64,000 bases of DNA from Sipunculus nudus (GCA_026874595.1 CM049320.1:53535070-53599069), one strand, 5' to 3'. Numbered from the stretch's first letter, positions 48,405 to 60,353 are shown. The notes: generated by a model from the letters alone, not told the origin. Made by a program: numbers and translations.

Positions 48405-49812
48405 GGATTGCATTTCAAATGTTAATGTCTTTAACATTGCAATGTTTGGCAAGCGTCTCGAAATATATTCAACACGAAAAATTTTCAATTATTTAAACTG
48501 TAGGTATATCAACAAAGAATGCGTAATAATTCTTACTTTTTCTTAATTGCCTTATAATACTTATTACCTTGCTTTCAAATTATTTGTAGTCTCATTAGAG
48601 CTATACGTGATGAATACAGACAAAAAATACCTGTTTTTTTTTTTGTTTTTTTTTTGTTTTGTGTTACACAATGCCGAGTGCATTATTACCGCTTGACAAT
48701 TTGCGATTTAATTACAAAATGTATAACTGTGGAATAACTCACCGTGTTGAAACACGTTATATAAACTTACCTCTTAAAAGGAAAATTCCTGTGAAATTCT
48801 TTCATTTGCTCTATTGCTAGCCAGACAGATGTATCTTGTCACTACAAAGAGGAATGCATGTGTTTATTAAGTAAAGTCTGTGCTTGGTAATAATTAGTCA
48901 ATTATATAACACCGAGTTATTAGAGAACACCTTCAGTCATTGTACAATCGGGGCAATCCCCCCCCCCCCCCCGGTCGCATCCAGGACTCCCCGTCCTCTA
49001 GGAATTGCACTAAGTCTGATACTTATTAACTTTTCAAAAGCACTTTCACGAAACTCCTGTCACTGATATCCTCAGACTTGGGACTTATTTCTAAATTTCA
49101 TTATGTTTAATCCTGTTTTATCCTAATAAATATGATATTTTTTTTTTTTTCATTTTGTGCAACTGATAATTCTACTTGGAATTAAAACATTACTCTGCTG
49201 TGTGGAATCATTGTGAATTATGGTGTTTATACACAATCACTCACAGACACATTTATATGCATCGAATTTCCTTTGCTATATATATCCAGTGGCGGATTCA
49301 GAGCGGGCGTGCGCATCCCCCCCCCCCAAAGATATACTTATTTTATTTATTAACCCAATTTTCCTGATTCATTTCCATATTTTAGGTTGTTTTTATTAAT
49401 GAGCAATCATATTTTATTTAAGTTATCCACAGTGTATAACTTTCAAACGCATCATTTTAGGATATTTATGAACAATTGCAGAACAGCTGCAGAGCGGCAG
49501 GCCCTGGTTGGGGTCGACCGTGAACAATCTCACGGTTTCTCTGCTGATCCCGGTACTCGAATTCACGATCTTTGCTCTGCGAAGTCCTGCGTGCTGTCGA
49601 GACCACGGATATAATTATAAAACGCTCTCACATGATAAAGCACTATCACATGGATGTATTGAATTTATGTAATGTTATCAATGCAAATTATGTTACCTGC
49701 TCTCGTTTTAAATATCTTTGTAAGCTCTGAATTAGATTACTACCAAAATTAATGTGCTTTGGCCGTTAAGTGTTGTATTAAATTTAGCTGAGCGTCATGG
49801 CCAGTGGCTCAC

Positions 49813-49968
49813 CTGTTCCGATTCCCAACACTGGAATGTTGCAAATATCTAAACAGTAAACTCCATCCTGAACAGATTTTTTTCTTGATCTAAACTTAAT
49901 GCTGCCCGGTCTCCAATTGGAATGTAACCGAACATACCGGTGGGATATTACCTCTTCCTTCGTTGACA
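49813..49968 (-). CDS. Gene B exon 3 (copy 2), intact
   Basis: Minus strand, acceptor CCCTGTAG, donor GTGAGC, 156 nt, phase 1 to 1, open. Reads STKEEVISHRYVRLHSNWRP, GSIKFRSRKKSVQDGVYCLD and ICNIPVLGIGT. A C-x3-C pair (YCLDIC) is the only cysteine feature. Not assigned to a family. Copy 1 has a one-base deletion in this exon. Confidence 0.55.
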
Positions 49969-50936
49969 CTACAGGGAAGAATATGAAACTGCTTTTAGGA
50001 TTTTGAAGAAAAATCAAGCACACACAGCTGGCAGTCTAATCTGAGGCAGAGATGTAAAAAGTCAAAATATTCATGTGTCGTATTATGTTTGTACATTATT
50101 CATGAGGAAACATGTTTGTATGAATTCAGTTATGTTGAAACTTTTGCTCTGTACTTTTCTCATTTGATCAGATATACGTACACATGCTAAATTTAATTAA
50201 AGTATTAGATAGTATGTAATACATTCTTTTGAATGTTGCAAGCTGACTCGCTTGTGATACATTTGATGAATGCACAAAATGGACACTGATCAGTTCTTAG
50301 TGTCATGAGACTAAGGCTTGGCAGGGAACGGATCGGTCGATGTCATTGTTCGAATGAAAACAAAAGAAAACCGGTTCTCGACTGGAAATCAAATGCAACC
50401 AAGGCAACCCAGGCAATTCTTAACTGCAAGGCAATTCATGACCTGATATTATACGATAATATTATGAACGTCGTATTATATGAGCCGATACATGTATATT
50501 AATCAATATCACCTTAGCCGATGCTATATTTCATACTTTATTTTAACAGCATTGGAAACAAACGTAAGAAGATGTAGCTTTTAATCGAATCACAGATGCG
50601 CATCTGCAAATAAATTATGCTGTGAAGGTAAGAATAATCACTTACGACCGTGCTATAAGTGACGAGCAGGAACTGGACTTAGCTTTTTCAATCGGGTGCA
50701 TAAAACGGACGATCGCTTATTTATATTCCACAAAATTAGGGCATGAATTATATCAGAAGTATATGAGATCCATCACAGGCAAATGATGATAAACTGGTGG
50801 AGGTTACATCGGGCAAAAATGTGGTTCCACAAAATCTTTGATTTATACACACTCAAAGTATAGCATGGTTACAATATTATGCACTACAGCCTGAGTCATG
50901 GGAAAGAGGATTACTTGGGTTAATAGGGTAAAAACG

Positions 50937-51009
50937 TGGTTTCGCTGGGGTTCGAACCCAGAAACTTTCGCGTGTGAGGCGAACGTGATAGCCACTACAC
51001 TACGAACCC
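50937..51009 (-). tRNA. tRNA-Val (CAC), copy 2, one acceptor-stem mismatch
   Basis: Identical to 13080-13152 through D, anticodon and T arms. The 5' acceptor strand is GGGTTCG against CGAAACC, giving one mispair at the third position. The sequence 5' of the gene (51010-51150) is also unlike copy 1. Possibly still functional, less surely than copy 1. Confidence 0.8.
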
Positions 51010-51466
51010 GCTCGATCACGATCTTCCCTCATTCTGAAGGATCATCTGCTAACCCGTTCTTCCGGGAGCAGTCGAATATTGGAGAGGGGTAAACTCCTCT
51101 TTGATTTAGAATCCTAACAGTCCATAAATAAACCAAAAGAAATATTAATACGATTAAAGTTCACACAAACCCTAACTGGGAGCATGTTCTTCCTCAAATA
51201 TCTACGATATAGGATTTTTCAAGATCAAGTCAAAGTATCGTATGTATATTGCAGATCATGGTCAAACGTGATAAGACAAAAAGTTTATATCAAGATAAAA
51301 GAAACCGGATAATTCTTCAAAAATTGAAAGTTATATCAATGAAATGCCTGAATTAAGATTGCCTTTAAAATTTAAAATGCTTAAATAATGAACTTTATGG
51401 GAACTGATCGTACAACATTTTTTTTTATTTTGATATCATAGACCCATGCAATGGACCTGATAAGTT

Positions 51467-51542
51467 GGCTCGTTGCATGGTCTAGGGGTATAATTGTCGC
51501 TTTGGGTGCCAGAGGTGCCGGGTTCAATTGCCGGACGAGCCC
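51467..51542 (+). tRNA. tRNA-Pro(UGG)-like gene, probable pseudogene (copy 2)
   Basis: Pro-type body with anticodon loop TTTGGGT (UGG). Three extra bases (CAT) between acceptor and D stem and a mispaired anticodon stem (GTCGC against GCCAG) suggest decay. The duplication ends about 13 bp after it. Confidence 0.7.
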
Positions 51543-51555
51543 CATATGTTGGAGC

Positions 51556-52036
51556 CATCCTTTAATTAACGACACAAATGTCTTTAGCCCGTTCACTTTC
51601 GCAATTTGGGGTTCATTAAAAGGCCATTGTCTAGCTTTCCTTTCACAGTTATCGCACAAACAAATACTTTCTTTTCAGTACTTGAGAATTATGAGTAAAA
51701 ACATGTAGCTTTTAACCGAATCACAGGTGCGTATTCGACATTAATTAATATTATCGCGAAGGTAAAAAAAAAATCACTCTTGCACCGCTTTTCATTGCTG
51801 TTCAGAAACTGAATACATCTAATTGATCGTAGTATTTAAATCGACAATGTTAAATTTATACACACTAAAACTTTAACGTTATTGTAATTGAAATATATAT
51901 AAGAAATGAGACGAATAAATAAAACATCGATACCCGTTGAAGACCATCACGTGTACAAAGTATATTTCTATAATCTTTCAGAGCGAGGAGCGGCAAGCGT
52001 TTAGCTAGCGTTACGGTTAATGAAAACTACACTCAC
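51556..52036. other. Gene-free stretch right of copy 2
   Basis: AT-rich intron-like sequence, inside gene B on the model here. No repeat recognised. Confidence 0.4.
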
Positions 52037-52099
52037 CTCTTCTAAGTAATTGCCCTTTGGACGGGTCTTGTGTCGGCCTTTGTGTTGTTAGTGGGCCTT
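52037..52099 (-). CDS. Gene B exon 2, 63 nt
   Basis: Minus strand, acceptor CTTTATTCAG, donor GTGAGT, phase 1 to 1. Reads EGPLTTQRPTQDPSKGQLLR, a Thr/Gln/Pro-rich linker. Phase fits the exons on both sides. Confidence 0.5.
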
Positions 52100-53111
52100 C
52101 TGAATAAAGAGAGAGAGAGAGAAAAATATAACAAGACAGAATAAATTACAGGATATCGAAATGTTTTGGATACTTTATCGAGGGTATCAGAAACTGATTT
52201 TTTTAATATTGTTAGGTTTTCCACAAGCTAAGGTTCTAATCCCACGGTTTGGTTTCTGTCCGGACTTGTTTTTATCACTGCTTGATTTCTATAGTGACAT
52301 AGCAAGTATTAATTAATATATCACCTTTTGGATAATATCTGTTTTATCAACATTTAAAATATAGATTCGATTATTCTATCTGAATGAGACACAGGTAGAA
52401 ATATAAATGGAATGCCAATCTTAATATAATAACAATCAGTGGTGTGTCAATTAATCGATAATAGCGATGATTAGTCGTTTTCTTTCATAATTGATCAAAA
52501 CTATAATTTTTTTGCATAATCGATCATAAACCATGATGTATAGGCACATCCAAAAAAGTCCTATTATCCCGATAACCATGTTAATTCTGTCAAAGATATA
52601 AGAAAGACGGGGCACTTAAAAGCAAACAGCATTAAAGTTTATCCTTGTGCAATGAAAAAGTATCAGCAACCTCTCCTTGAGATTGACCTTTCATCGTGGT
52701 GCACAAGTAAAACTGAATTTACTGAGTCAGTACATTAAGTCTGAATATTGACAGTATAGTTCACCGTAATGTAGATAGTACATAAAATCATCGATTTATA
52801 ATCGATCATCGGTCGTGTTTTAAATTTCAATCATCGAACATGCTTTATCAACAGATTCCTATAATTAGTAACACTTATACCATATAATTGCAACTTCAGG
52901 TGCAAGGTTTAAAATGAGAAAAATAAAGAATAAAATTCTTGGCGTCATACACACCTGTTCACACGCGAGAAAATGTTCCCCTTGCAACAGTTGAATTCTA
53001 TCATGCGTAATTGCTTGTTTTTTTTTTCTCACAAACTAAATGGATCACTTGTAACCATCCCGGTATGGGATACATTCGTGTATATACAAAAGGAAATCGC
53101 CCGAAACTTAC
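52100..53111. other. Intron of gene B
   Basis: AT-rich, AG-rich patch at 52108-52122, several GATTA/TAATCGAT motifs between 52440 and 52830; no repeat family recognised. Confidence 0.4.
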
Positions 53112-53238
53112 CTGATATAAGCTTCCCAGTCAAAGTATCGAAGGTGAACTCCGCTACAGCGCCCTCTAGCGTCACAGCGACTACTCGCACATGTTTGTTA
53201 TAAACGCCCGATTTTGAAGACCACTCGGTGTTAGTGAC
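53112..53238 (-). CDS. Gene B exon 1 of this model (5' exons unseen)
   Basis: Minus strand, acceptor CTTGCAG, donor GTAAGT, 127 nt, phase 0 to 1. Reads VTNTEWSSKSGVYNKHVRVV then AVTLEGAVAEFTFDTLTGKL: alternating hydrophobic residues suggest a beta-rich domain. No family recognised. There is no counterpart beside copy 1, so copy 1 gene B lacks this exon. Confidence 0.55.
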
Positions 53239-53899
53239 CTGCAAGATTATGACACGTGGTTCAACAACACAGTTTTATGAGTATTGTATCAGTAGCCACG
53301 ACATAAATATGACCTCACATCAATTGCTACCATAATGCGAAAGCTAAGGAAACTAAGAAAATTTTCTCCGGAGTGGTGTATTGAAAGTGTTTAAAATATG
53401 AGAACAAAATGGAACCAAACACTTTTCCTATTAGCCAATGTTCACTTAAGATTTTATATCAGCGGTAGAATATGTAAAAGTGCAAAATTATTTTTTTTTA
53501 AACAACTGACCAGTGAAGTTCAAGAACAACTGTGGTATTTGTGAAAGTATTAATTTGGGAATATTTGCATAACAGTGTACATGACAGGTTTTTGGTACCC
53601 AAGTGATGAATAAGTTCTAAGAGACTGCTGTTATGAAAATACGCTAATTTTAGAACTAATTAATGACTGATGCAATTTTATGAAAGCGCTATCATAATAC
53701 ACTTAAAGACTAGAATATCAGCAGAAGCTGACAAAAGCCCTCAGCCAAAAGAACAGTGTTTAAAGATGGTAACAGTAACAAGTACTAAATATCTGTTCTC
53801 ACATGGATGTATATCTGTACATGTCTCAGTTATAAATTTAAAATGGAGAGTATGTACTATGATTTATAACAATCCACCAAATGCTTCCTGAAAAATAAG
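53239..53899. other. Gene-free stretch
   Basis: AT-rich, no exon or repeat recognised. Confidence 0.35.
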
Positions 53900-54755
53900 C
53901 TTCTAAGTTTTATTCTATTATAAGCTCTGTGACCTTGAAAAGTAGGTCAAGGTCACCCATCTCTGAACTTGACCGAGATTTTGTCGATATACATCTTCAC
54001 CAAAGAAATAAAATTCCTATTGTGAATCCTTATAGAGATATCCCGCTCACAAGGCCAAAGTTGAAATATCCAAGAAAAATTCATTAAAAATCAGAAATTG
54101 TAGGAGGCGCCCCCAAACTTGTGTAGCAGTTACAGACCATCAGTCTCTATGATCATAGTAAGTATTGTGAAAATCCACCCAAATGGTTCCTGAGAAATAA
54201 GCTTCTAAATGTTTTTTCTATAATCAGCTCTAAAACGTTGAAAAATAGGTTAAGGTCACCCATCTTCGAACTTGACCGAGGTTTTGTTAATATATATCTT
54301 CACCGAAAAAATAAAATTCCTACGGTGAATCGTTTTAGAGATATCCCGCTCACAAACCCAAAGTTGAAAAATCCGATAAAAATTCAATAAAAATCAGAAA
54401 TTGTAGGTGGCACCACCAAACTTATGTAGCAGGTACAGACTATCAGTCCCAATAACCATATTAAGTTTTGTAAAAATCCAATAAAAAGTTCCTGAGTAAT
54501 AAGCATCTAAGTGTTTTTCTATAATCAGCTCTAAAATGTAGAAAAATTGGTCAAGGTCACCCATCTTAGAACTTGACCGAGATTTTGTCGATATACATCT
54601 TTACCGAAGAAATAAAATTCTGACGGTGAATCCTTTTCCAGATATCCCGCTCACAAGGTAAAAGTTAACGGACGCCGGACGGACGGACGGACGGACGGAC
54701 AGCTTGGATGACGACAATAGCCCATCAGCCTAAGGGCTGAGGGCTAAAAACGCAC
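53900..54755 (+). mobile_element. Pearl-like element with 300-bp cores, (ACGG)n and hairpin end
   Basis: Nearly three units of about 300 bp, each with CTGAGAAATAAGC, GGTCAAGGTCACCCATC, ACTTGACCGAGATTTTGTCG, GATATCCCGCTCACAA and ATCAGAAATTGTAGG. Then a GGACGGACGGACGGACGGAC run (54670-54700) and a hairpin AGCCCATCAGCC..GGGCTGAGGGCTAAAA. Same order (core, ACGG run, hairpin, A-rich end) as 15150-16926 but a different core. Confidence 0.65.
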
Positions 54756-55130
54756 CCAGAGACAACAAGGCCTCACCAACATCCTGGGCCACAAAATATG
54801 GAATTCCGGGATGTTTATAGGACACAGGTTGAACTATTAAATGTTATACTGTACTTCGAAAGTTAATTTAAATTGACCTCATAAACAAAGTGCATCTGAA
54901 CCTTGTATATCATGGAAATCCAGTTTGGCAACATGCAAGCATATCTCAGGTTTGAGTGTGTTTGTTTCATTGAAGTTCCTGGACGAGTTTCAAAACCGGT
55001 GACCTTGACCAGGATCTTCAAGGTCAAATAAGCCGAATTATAGTTATTGTCTTGAATTTGATACAGAAGCTCCAGTATATGAACAACTAATGCATTTATC
55101 ACCATGATTCTTTGCTTGGATATTGGTCAT
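54756..55130. other. Repeat-rich spacer
   Basis: Contains GTGACCTTGACC and TTCAAGGTCAAATAAGC, related to motifs of the flanking arrays; no gene. Confidence 0.35.
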
Positions 55131-56520
55131 GGGGTGTTCCATCAATTTCTGAAGACTGGTGGCCCCACCTGTATTTTATCAATTTTTACGGATTTTTTTC
55201 TCTATTTTTGACACCTTAAAAGATGCGGTCATAGGTTAACAGGACACAAATCGTAACCACTGGACCTTTTATCTTCTATCACGACATGCTGGGAGGCCCA
55301 TAAAAAGTCTGCTAGTAAACCTGGAATTAGATCTCTGTTACCTATATTCTTAGAGCTATGGGGCTGTGAAGTACCCCCAAGAACAACTTAAAATTTTATA
55401 CCAAAGCTCTAGTATCTCATTAAATAGTTCATTGATTGCCATGATTCTTTGCATGCATATTCATCATTGAGTTTTTCATCAGTTCCTGCTGACCGGTGGC
55501 CAAACCTGTATTTTTTTCGATTTTTTTATGATTTATTTTTTCTATTTTTGAGACCTTAAAATATGCAGTCATCTGTTAACAGGGCACAAATGGTAACCGT
55601 TGGACTTAGAATCTTCTATCTTGACAAGCTGGGAGGTCAATAAAATTTCTCTGTGGAAACCTGAAATTAGGTCTCTGTTACCCTTATCCTCTAAACTTTG
55701 GGGCTCATTAGACCCCAAAAAATAACTTAAAATTTGATATAAAAGCTCTAGTATCTCAACAAATTGTGTATTGTTTGCCATGATTCTTTGCATGCGTATT
55801 CATCATGGAGTGTTTCATCAGTTCTTGCGGACTGGTGGCGCCACTTAATTTTTTCCAATTTTTATGCATTTTCTCTCTATTTTTGAGACCTTCAAAGATG
55901 CAGTCGTCTGTTAACAGGGCAGGGAGGTCAATGAAAATTATCCTTGGAAACCTGAAATTAGGTCTCTCATACCCATATTCTCTGAGCTATAGGGCTTATA
56001 AGCACCCTTAGCATAATTGAAAATATGATATCAAAGCAGGGCACAAATTGTAAAATCCAGGGAGGTCCATTAAAAATCTTCTTGGAAACATGAAATTAGG
56101 TCTCTTTTACCTATATTCTATGAGCAATGGGGCTTATAAGCACACCCCAGAATATTTGAAATTTTGATACTAAAGTAAGGCACAAACCATAACCATTGGA
56201 CCCAGAATCTTCTCACTTGGCATCCTGAGAGTTCCTCAAAAGTTCTCCCCTCAAAACCTGAAATTTGGCACTGTGATCTATATTGTCAGAGTTTTGGGGT
56301 ATGTTTGAGCATCCCAGAAGTAATGAATAATACACACAAATTGCCAGGTTCCTCAGGAATGGCTGGTTGGATTGTGTGCTAATGGGTCTTGATGAACTAA
56401 AGCTAATATGCATGAATGATGATGCCACCTATATTTTCTTAATTAGTTTCCTGTGCAAGGACATATTGTAAACTTGTCAGTCGGCTGAGCTTCCTGACCC
56501 ATGGGTCACTTGTTACATGT
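55131..56520 (-). mobile_element. Pearl-like array, minus orientation
   Basis: Units of AACAGGGCACAAAT..GGACCTAGAATCTTCT, GGGAGGTC, GAAACCTGAAATTAGGTCTC and TTACCTATATTCT are the reverse-strand form of the 15150-16926 core. The end at 56476-56518 (GTCGGCTGAGCTTCCTGACC then CATGGGTCACTTG) is the inverted form of the left end seen at 15150. The hairpin end is missing, so the element is truncated near 55131. Confidence 0.6.
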
Positions 56521-57264
56521 TATGTTTCACAATGACTCAGTTTTCAGTGTGTACATGATTGAAGTTTAAAATCAATGTTTTAAATTAGACCCAAAAAAAT
56601 TAAACTGCATCAGGTGTCGACTGACGAGAGATAATGGTCAGACGGAGATATGGTTGGATGTCATCCAATGTTTACACACAATAGTTTGACACAAAAATGA
56701 ACACTTTTCATTTTCTATGGCAAGTTTAAGTATAAGCAATGTCGATCCATTTTCTCTCAGCTTTAAAATTTTATTTTAAAATATTTGACAAAGAATGTGA
56801 AGCTTTGTAACTTCTAGGTTCAGTATCACCAATTATGCTAAACACATACAATGTGCCTTATATTCTCCTAGGAAAAATAGTATCTTTATCGGTTTCAATA
56901 CTAATTAGGTAAATAGAAAAACATCAAGTTTCTAAAGTTTCTGCACATTAATTTTATTAGAAAACTAACCGAAAAAGTCAAGCTGGGTACTCAACAAATA
57001 TATAAAATTACTGTATATTCAATTGCAAACAGAAGGGGAGAAATTTCCTTTAACCTGAAATATGTTATTACCTTTATAATCAGTATGTGTAAATTCTGCA
57101 AAATAGCGTTTTTACAATACCAGAGAAAAGTGCTAATGTGAACCATTACTTCTGCTCTAATCATACATACTTTTCAAAGAAGCCACATCGTTAAAACAAA
57201 ACAGCCACTATTCAGTTTCGTATAAATATGGTACAAAATTATGTCAACCTCTATGTCATGCATT
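56521..57264. other. Gene-free stretch
   Basis: AT-rich, no repeat or exon recognised. Confidence 0.4.
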
Positions 57265-58106
57265 TGTTAAGGGTGACTCGTGCAGTGATTAATGGGGTGA
57301 CGTGTCGGGCATCAGGCTGTCAGTGTTAGGCTGGTTGACCGGGCCTCGACCCAGTCATACAAGCACGCAGGGCTGCGCCAGCCTCAGACTCGCACGCTGG
57401 GTGTCATGTTAAGGCAGTCTTTAGTATACCGGGCTCAAGGTTGGACGTATGTGTATTTACTGAATAAAAGATTTTAAATGTGAAGAAAGGGTACGATTCC
57501 TTACGTTGTAAACAGTAACATAACACTGGTGGAGAATCCGGGTAAATTCTACCCAACGCAAGGACGCAAGGAATGTAAGCCACTTGACCCTGTACTGCAA
57601 GTTATTGTTAATGTATTTCTTTCTGATAATCTTTTCTACCTCCCAGTATTGATCATCGTCAGATTTGGTTGTATTACCAGGATACTTTGAGCCACTGGGG
57701 GAAGGGATAACTACAAGGGACCCTTCAGGGGTTGTGTTATCTGCTTCTATAACGAGAGGTTGATCTCCCACCAATTCATCCAAAGCAAGCACAGCTGGTT
57801 CAGCATTATCAAGATTTTGTGGGTTGGGAAGATCACACAGTGTTTGATGTCTCAGAAATCCCCGTTTTAGACGATTTATGTAAATACACATACGTCCAGC
57901 CTGGAACCTCGTAAACTAAAGACTGCCTTAACATGACACCCAGCGTGCGAGTCCGAGGCTGGCGCAGCCTGCGTGCTTGTATGACGGGGTCGTGGGCCGG
58001 TCAACCAGCCTGACACTGACAGCCAGATGCCCGACACGTTGCCCCATTAATCACTGCACGAGTCACCCGTAACAGTATTCCTTTCGTTGTAAACAGCAAC
58101 GTAACA
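57265..58106. mobile_element. Rearranged chromodomain-bearing LTR element with 4-bp flanking repeat
   Basis: A 261-bp LTR-like unit in + orientation (57265-57525, TGTTAAGGG to CATAACA) is followed by a primer-binding-like TGGTGGAGAATCCGGGT. Then comes an internal piece in minus orientation, then about 190 bp of LTR body in minus orientation (58074 down to about 57885), and finally the last 30 bp of an LTR in + orientation (58075-58106, ending CGTAACA). CATT flanks both sides (57261-57264, 58107-58110). The inverted piece codes for a chromodomain. The unit looks like an LTR element that has inverted most of its own interior and second LTR. Confidence 0.72.
57457..57891 (-). pseudogene. Ty3/gypsy-type pol C-terminus with chromodomain, fragment
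   Basis: Minus-strand frame of 144 codons. The centre reads YWEVEKIIRKKYINNNLQYR then VKW, the start of a chromodomain as found at the C-terminus of chromovirus integrases, where it guides integration. Upstream RHQTLCDLPNPQNLDN is typical of the linker before it. The domain ends abruptly where the LTR/primer-site sequence begins, so only the fragment is real and the frame runs on by chance. Confidence 0.65.
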
Positions 58107-58866
58107 CATTCATGGACTGAAGTGAGGAATAAATTACCCAAGATAATTCTTACTTTGTTTCTTGACATTAATAGTGTATCTCTATAAATATGATTATTGG
58201 TAGACTTATTGATGCCTTCCTAGAGACTAACATATATCTAAAAACTATAATATTGAAATAATAAAGGAAATACAAAAATAGTATATTTATGCTGTAACAA
58301 CAGCCTGGAAGGGTAATCTGAGGCTTAAGCTGAGACTTAAGTAAAAATAAAAATTGAAATCCCTGATACGTATATACATACTTACACACATATTCGACTA
58401 GAATTAAATGGCTAAAATACTTTCTAGTGACTGTGTTTGATTGCTGAATATCCGTTCCCTGAAGGCTACAACCGATGTTACGAATGACACCCAGAGCTCG
58501 AGTGGCGATATACCGGATATTTCTTATCATCTCAACCTACATATTTGTCTACAGCATTATCTACAGGAGAAATGGATAAATTCATGTTGAACGGTTTTAC
58601 CTCTGCAAAACATCTTTATAATGAAGTGACTCATCACATACCGCAATGCTTCATTAAATGTGATTGTCTATTTATAGTAAACATTATCGTTAGTATGGGT
58701 TTTATTAGGACAATAACATATAATGATTTGTGTGTCGTGAATCACATGTGCCATAAACAAGTACTCAAGTTCAAATGCAGCCCTGAAACCGTGGAGGTTT
58801 CCGAGTGCAAGCATGGCCTTCGACAAAGACTGTAGTGTGGTGTCATTCCGCAGACACACATTCAAG

Positions 58867-58907
<41 letters not shown>

Positions 58908-59078
58908 TATATATCAACAATGTTAGAGGCAAATTGTGTAATATGGCATTACGTGACTAAAAGTTTAAGGCATCACGTCTAGTGCCTGGTTTTATAGCTC
59001 AGTCATTACACGAAATGCCTTATTTCTTTTTGAACTACATTGTACATGTTACTACTGAATGAAAACACAGCTTTTTGG

Positions 59079-59114
<36 letters not shown>

Positions 59115-59546
59115 GGAGAGTTAGTGAGTCAGAGTACTTGAACATCTCAATACACATGAATACACAGAAATAACATCACACTTGTGAGAAACCGCCCGAA
59201 TTCTGATTGCACGAGTAATATTATTTGATGATGAAGCTACAGTGAACAAGGCAGTTTTATTAAGACCTTTATGTTATCTAATATATAAGTCACGGTGAGT
59301 CACTTACTCATCCCAGTAACCGAGAAGCAGGTGTTGGAGCTCGACGCTAACGCTGGCGCATGATGGGTCCATGTCACCACCCAATACGATACTGTTCACG
59401 TATGTGTATTCTTTGGAAATCTGCCAAACGCTTTACATCACTGCTCTAAGATCTGTGACAGGTACATATACGTGCTTCGATCGGAAGCTGTTGTTGTTGG
59501 CCTGTGCCTTTGAACAAGTAACCAGCACTACCCAGGGTATTCAAGG
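58107..59546. other. Spacer before gene C
   Basis: TA tract at 58869-58906, GT tract at 59083-59112. Open frames on both strands at 58668-58865 overlap (minus: RNDTTLQSLSKAMLALGNLH; plus: KFKCSPETVEVSECKHG); neither has two clear splice sites, so neither is called. The promoter of gene C should lie in the last few hundred bases; no TATA box stands out. Confidence 0.4.
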
Positions 59547-59601
59547 ATGCGAAGATTTATATTTTTAGCCGCGTTCCTGATAGGGGTGTCATGGATCGCA
59601 G
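59547..59601 (+). CDS. Gene C exon 1: signal peptide of small secreted Cys-rich protein
   Basis: ATG followed by RRFIFLAAFLIGVSWIAG, a classic signal peptide (two Arg, hydrophobic core, small residue at the end), then donor GTGAGA in phase 1. Joined to 60354-60534 and 61247-61391 with matching phases it gives a complete 126-residue precursor. Confidence 0.8.
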
Positions 59602-59621
59602 GTGAGACGAATTGTATCCAC

Positions 59622-59626
<5 letters not shown>

Positions 59627-59656
<30 letters not shown>
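59627..59656. repeat. (CT)n microsatellite in gene C intron 1
   Basis: Thirty bases of CT about 25 bp after the exon 1 donor. Confidence 0.9.
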
Positions 59657-59659
<3 letters not shown>

Positions 59660-60353
59660 GACACACTCTTTTGTATATATGCAAGTGTACAATGCACGCA
59701 GAGAATGTTTATTATTTCATAATTTCATCTTTCAAAACGGGATGATATTAATAATTATCGATGATTAAACCTGGCAATCGAAAGTTCCTTAAGCCTGCGT
59801 GGAGTCATTTTCCTTATAATTCCAAGGCATGATTTCTAAGAAATATCCGAATCGCAAAACTCTGAGAAGTTAAGATGTATGCCTAATACTTAAATGTGTG
59901 TTTGGTGATGGTGAAATATAATGGGGTACCTTTTTATTTCATGTAATAATAATTATTTCAACATCATATTGTCGCTCTGATAACAGCAGTTCGCACTATG
60001 CCTGTTTGTTGGGGGTTTATTGTGGCGCAGTTACCCTTCCGAGGGCATAAACCCGCCTGTTTCCAGTGTCATCAAATATATAATGCATTCTACACAAACA
60101 CGCCGTACTCGAAATTTGTGTACTCTAAGCCTCCTCAGATCGTCTCTATTAACAACGGTCTTTATATATGAGTCAAATGCTGCAAAATTATCAGAAAAAT
60201 GTTTATATTGTTTACTGCGAGGATGTGTGTTTGTTTAAAATACCAGGATGTATTCTCCGGGAGATGTGGCCTGTGTGTGCAATACGTGTAGCACAAAAGA
60301 TGTGCCCTGAATGACAGTTAATGTTCCAACTTCATTTCAAAACTTCTCTTCAG

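Larger units (their letters stand above)
37891..51555. repeat. Segmental duplication, copy 2
   Basis: Same orientation as copy 1, displaced by about 37.9 kb. Left neighbour is a decayed LINE ending near 37823; right neighbour holds the upstream exons of gene B (52037-53238), absent to the right of copy 1. Gene A's upstream exons (32734-33198) also lie on its left. These flanks suggest that copy 2 is the parental arrangement. It differs from copy 1 by a deletion at about 48679 between short direct repeats, by an extra block at about 51010-51150, and by microsatellite lengths. Confidence 0.97.
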
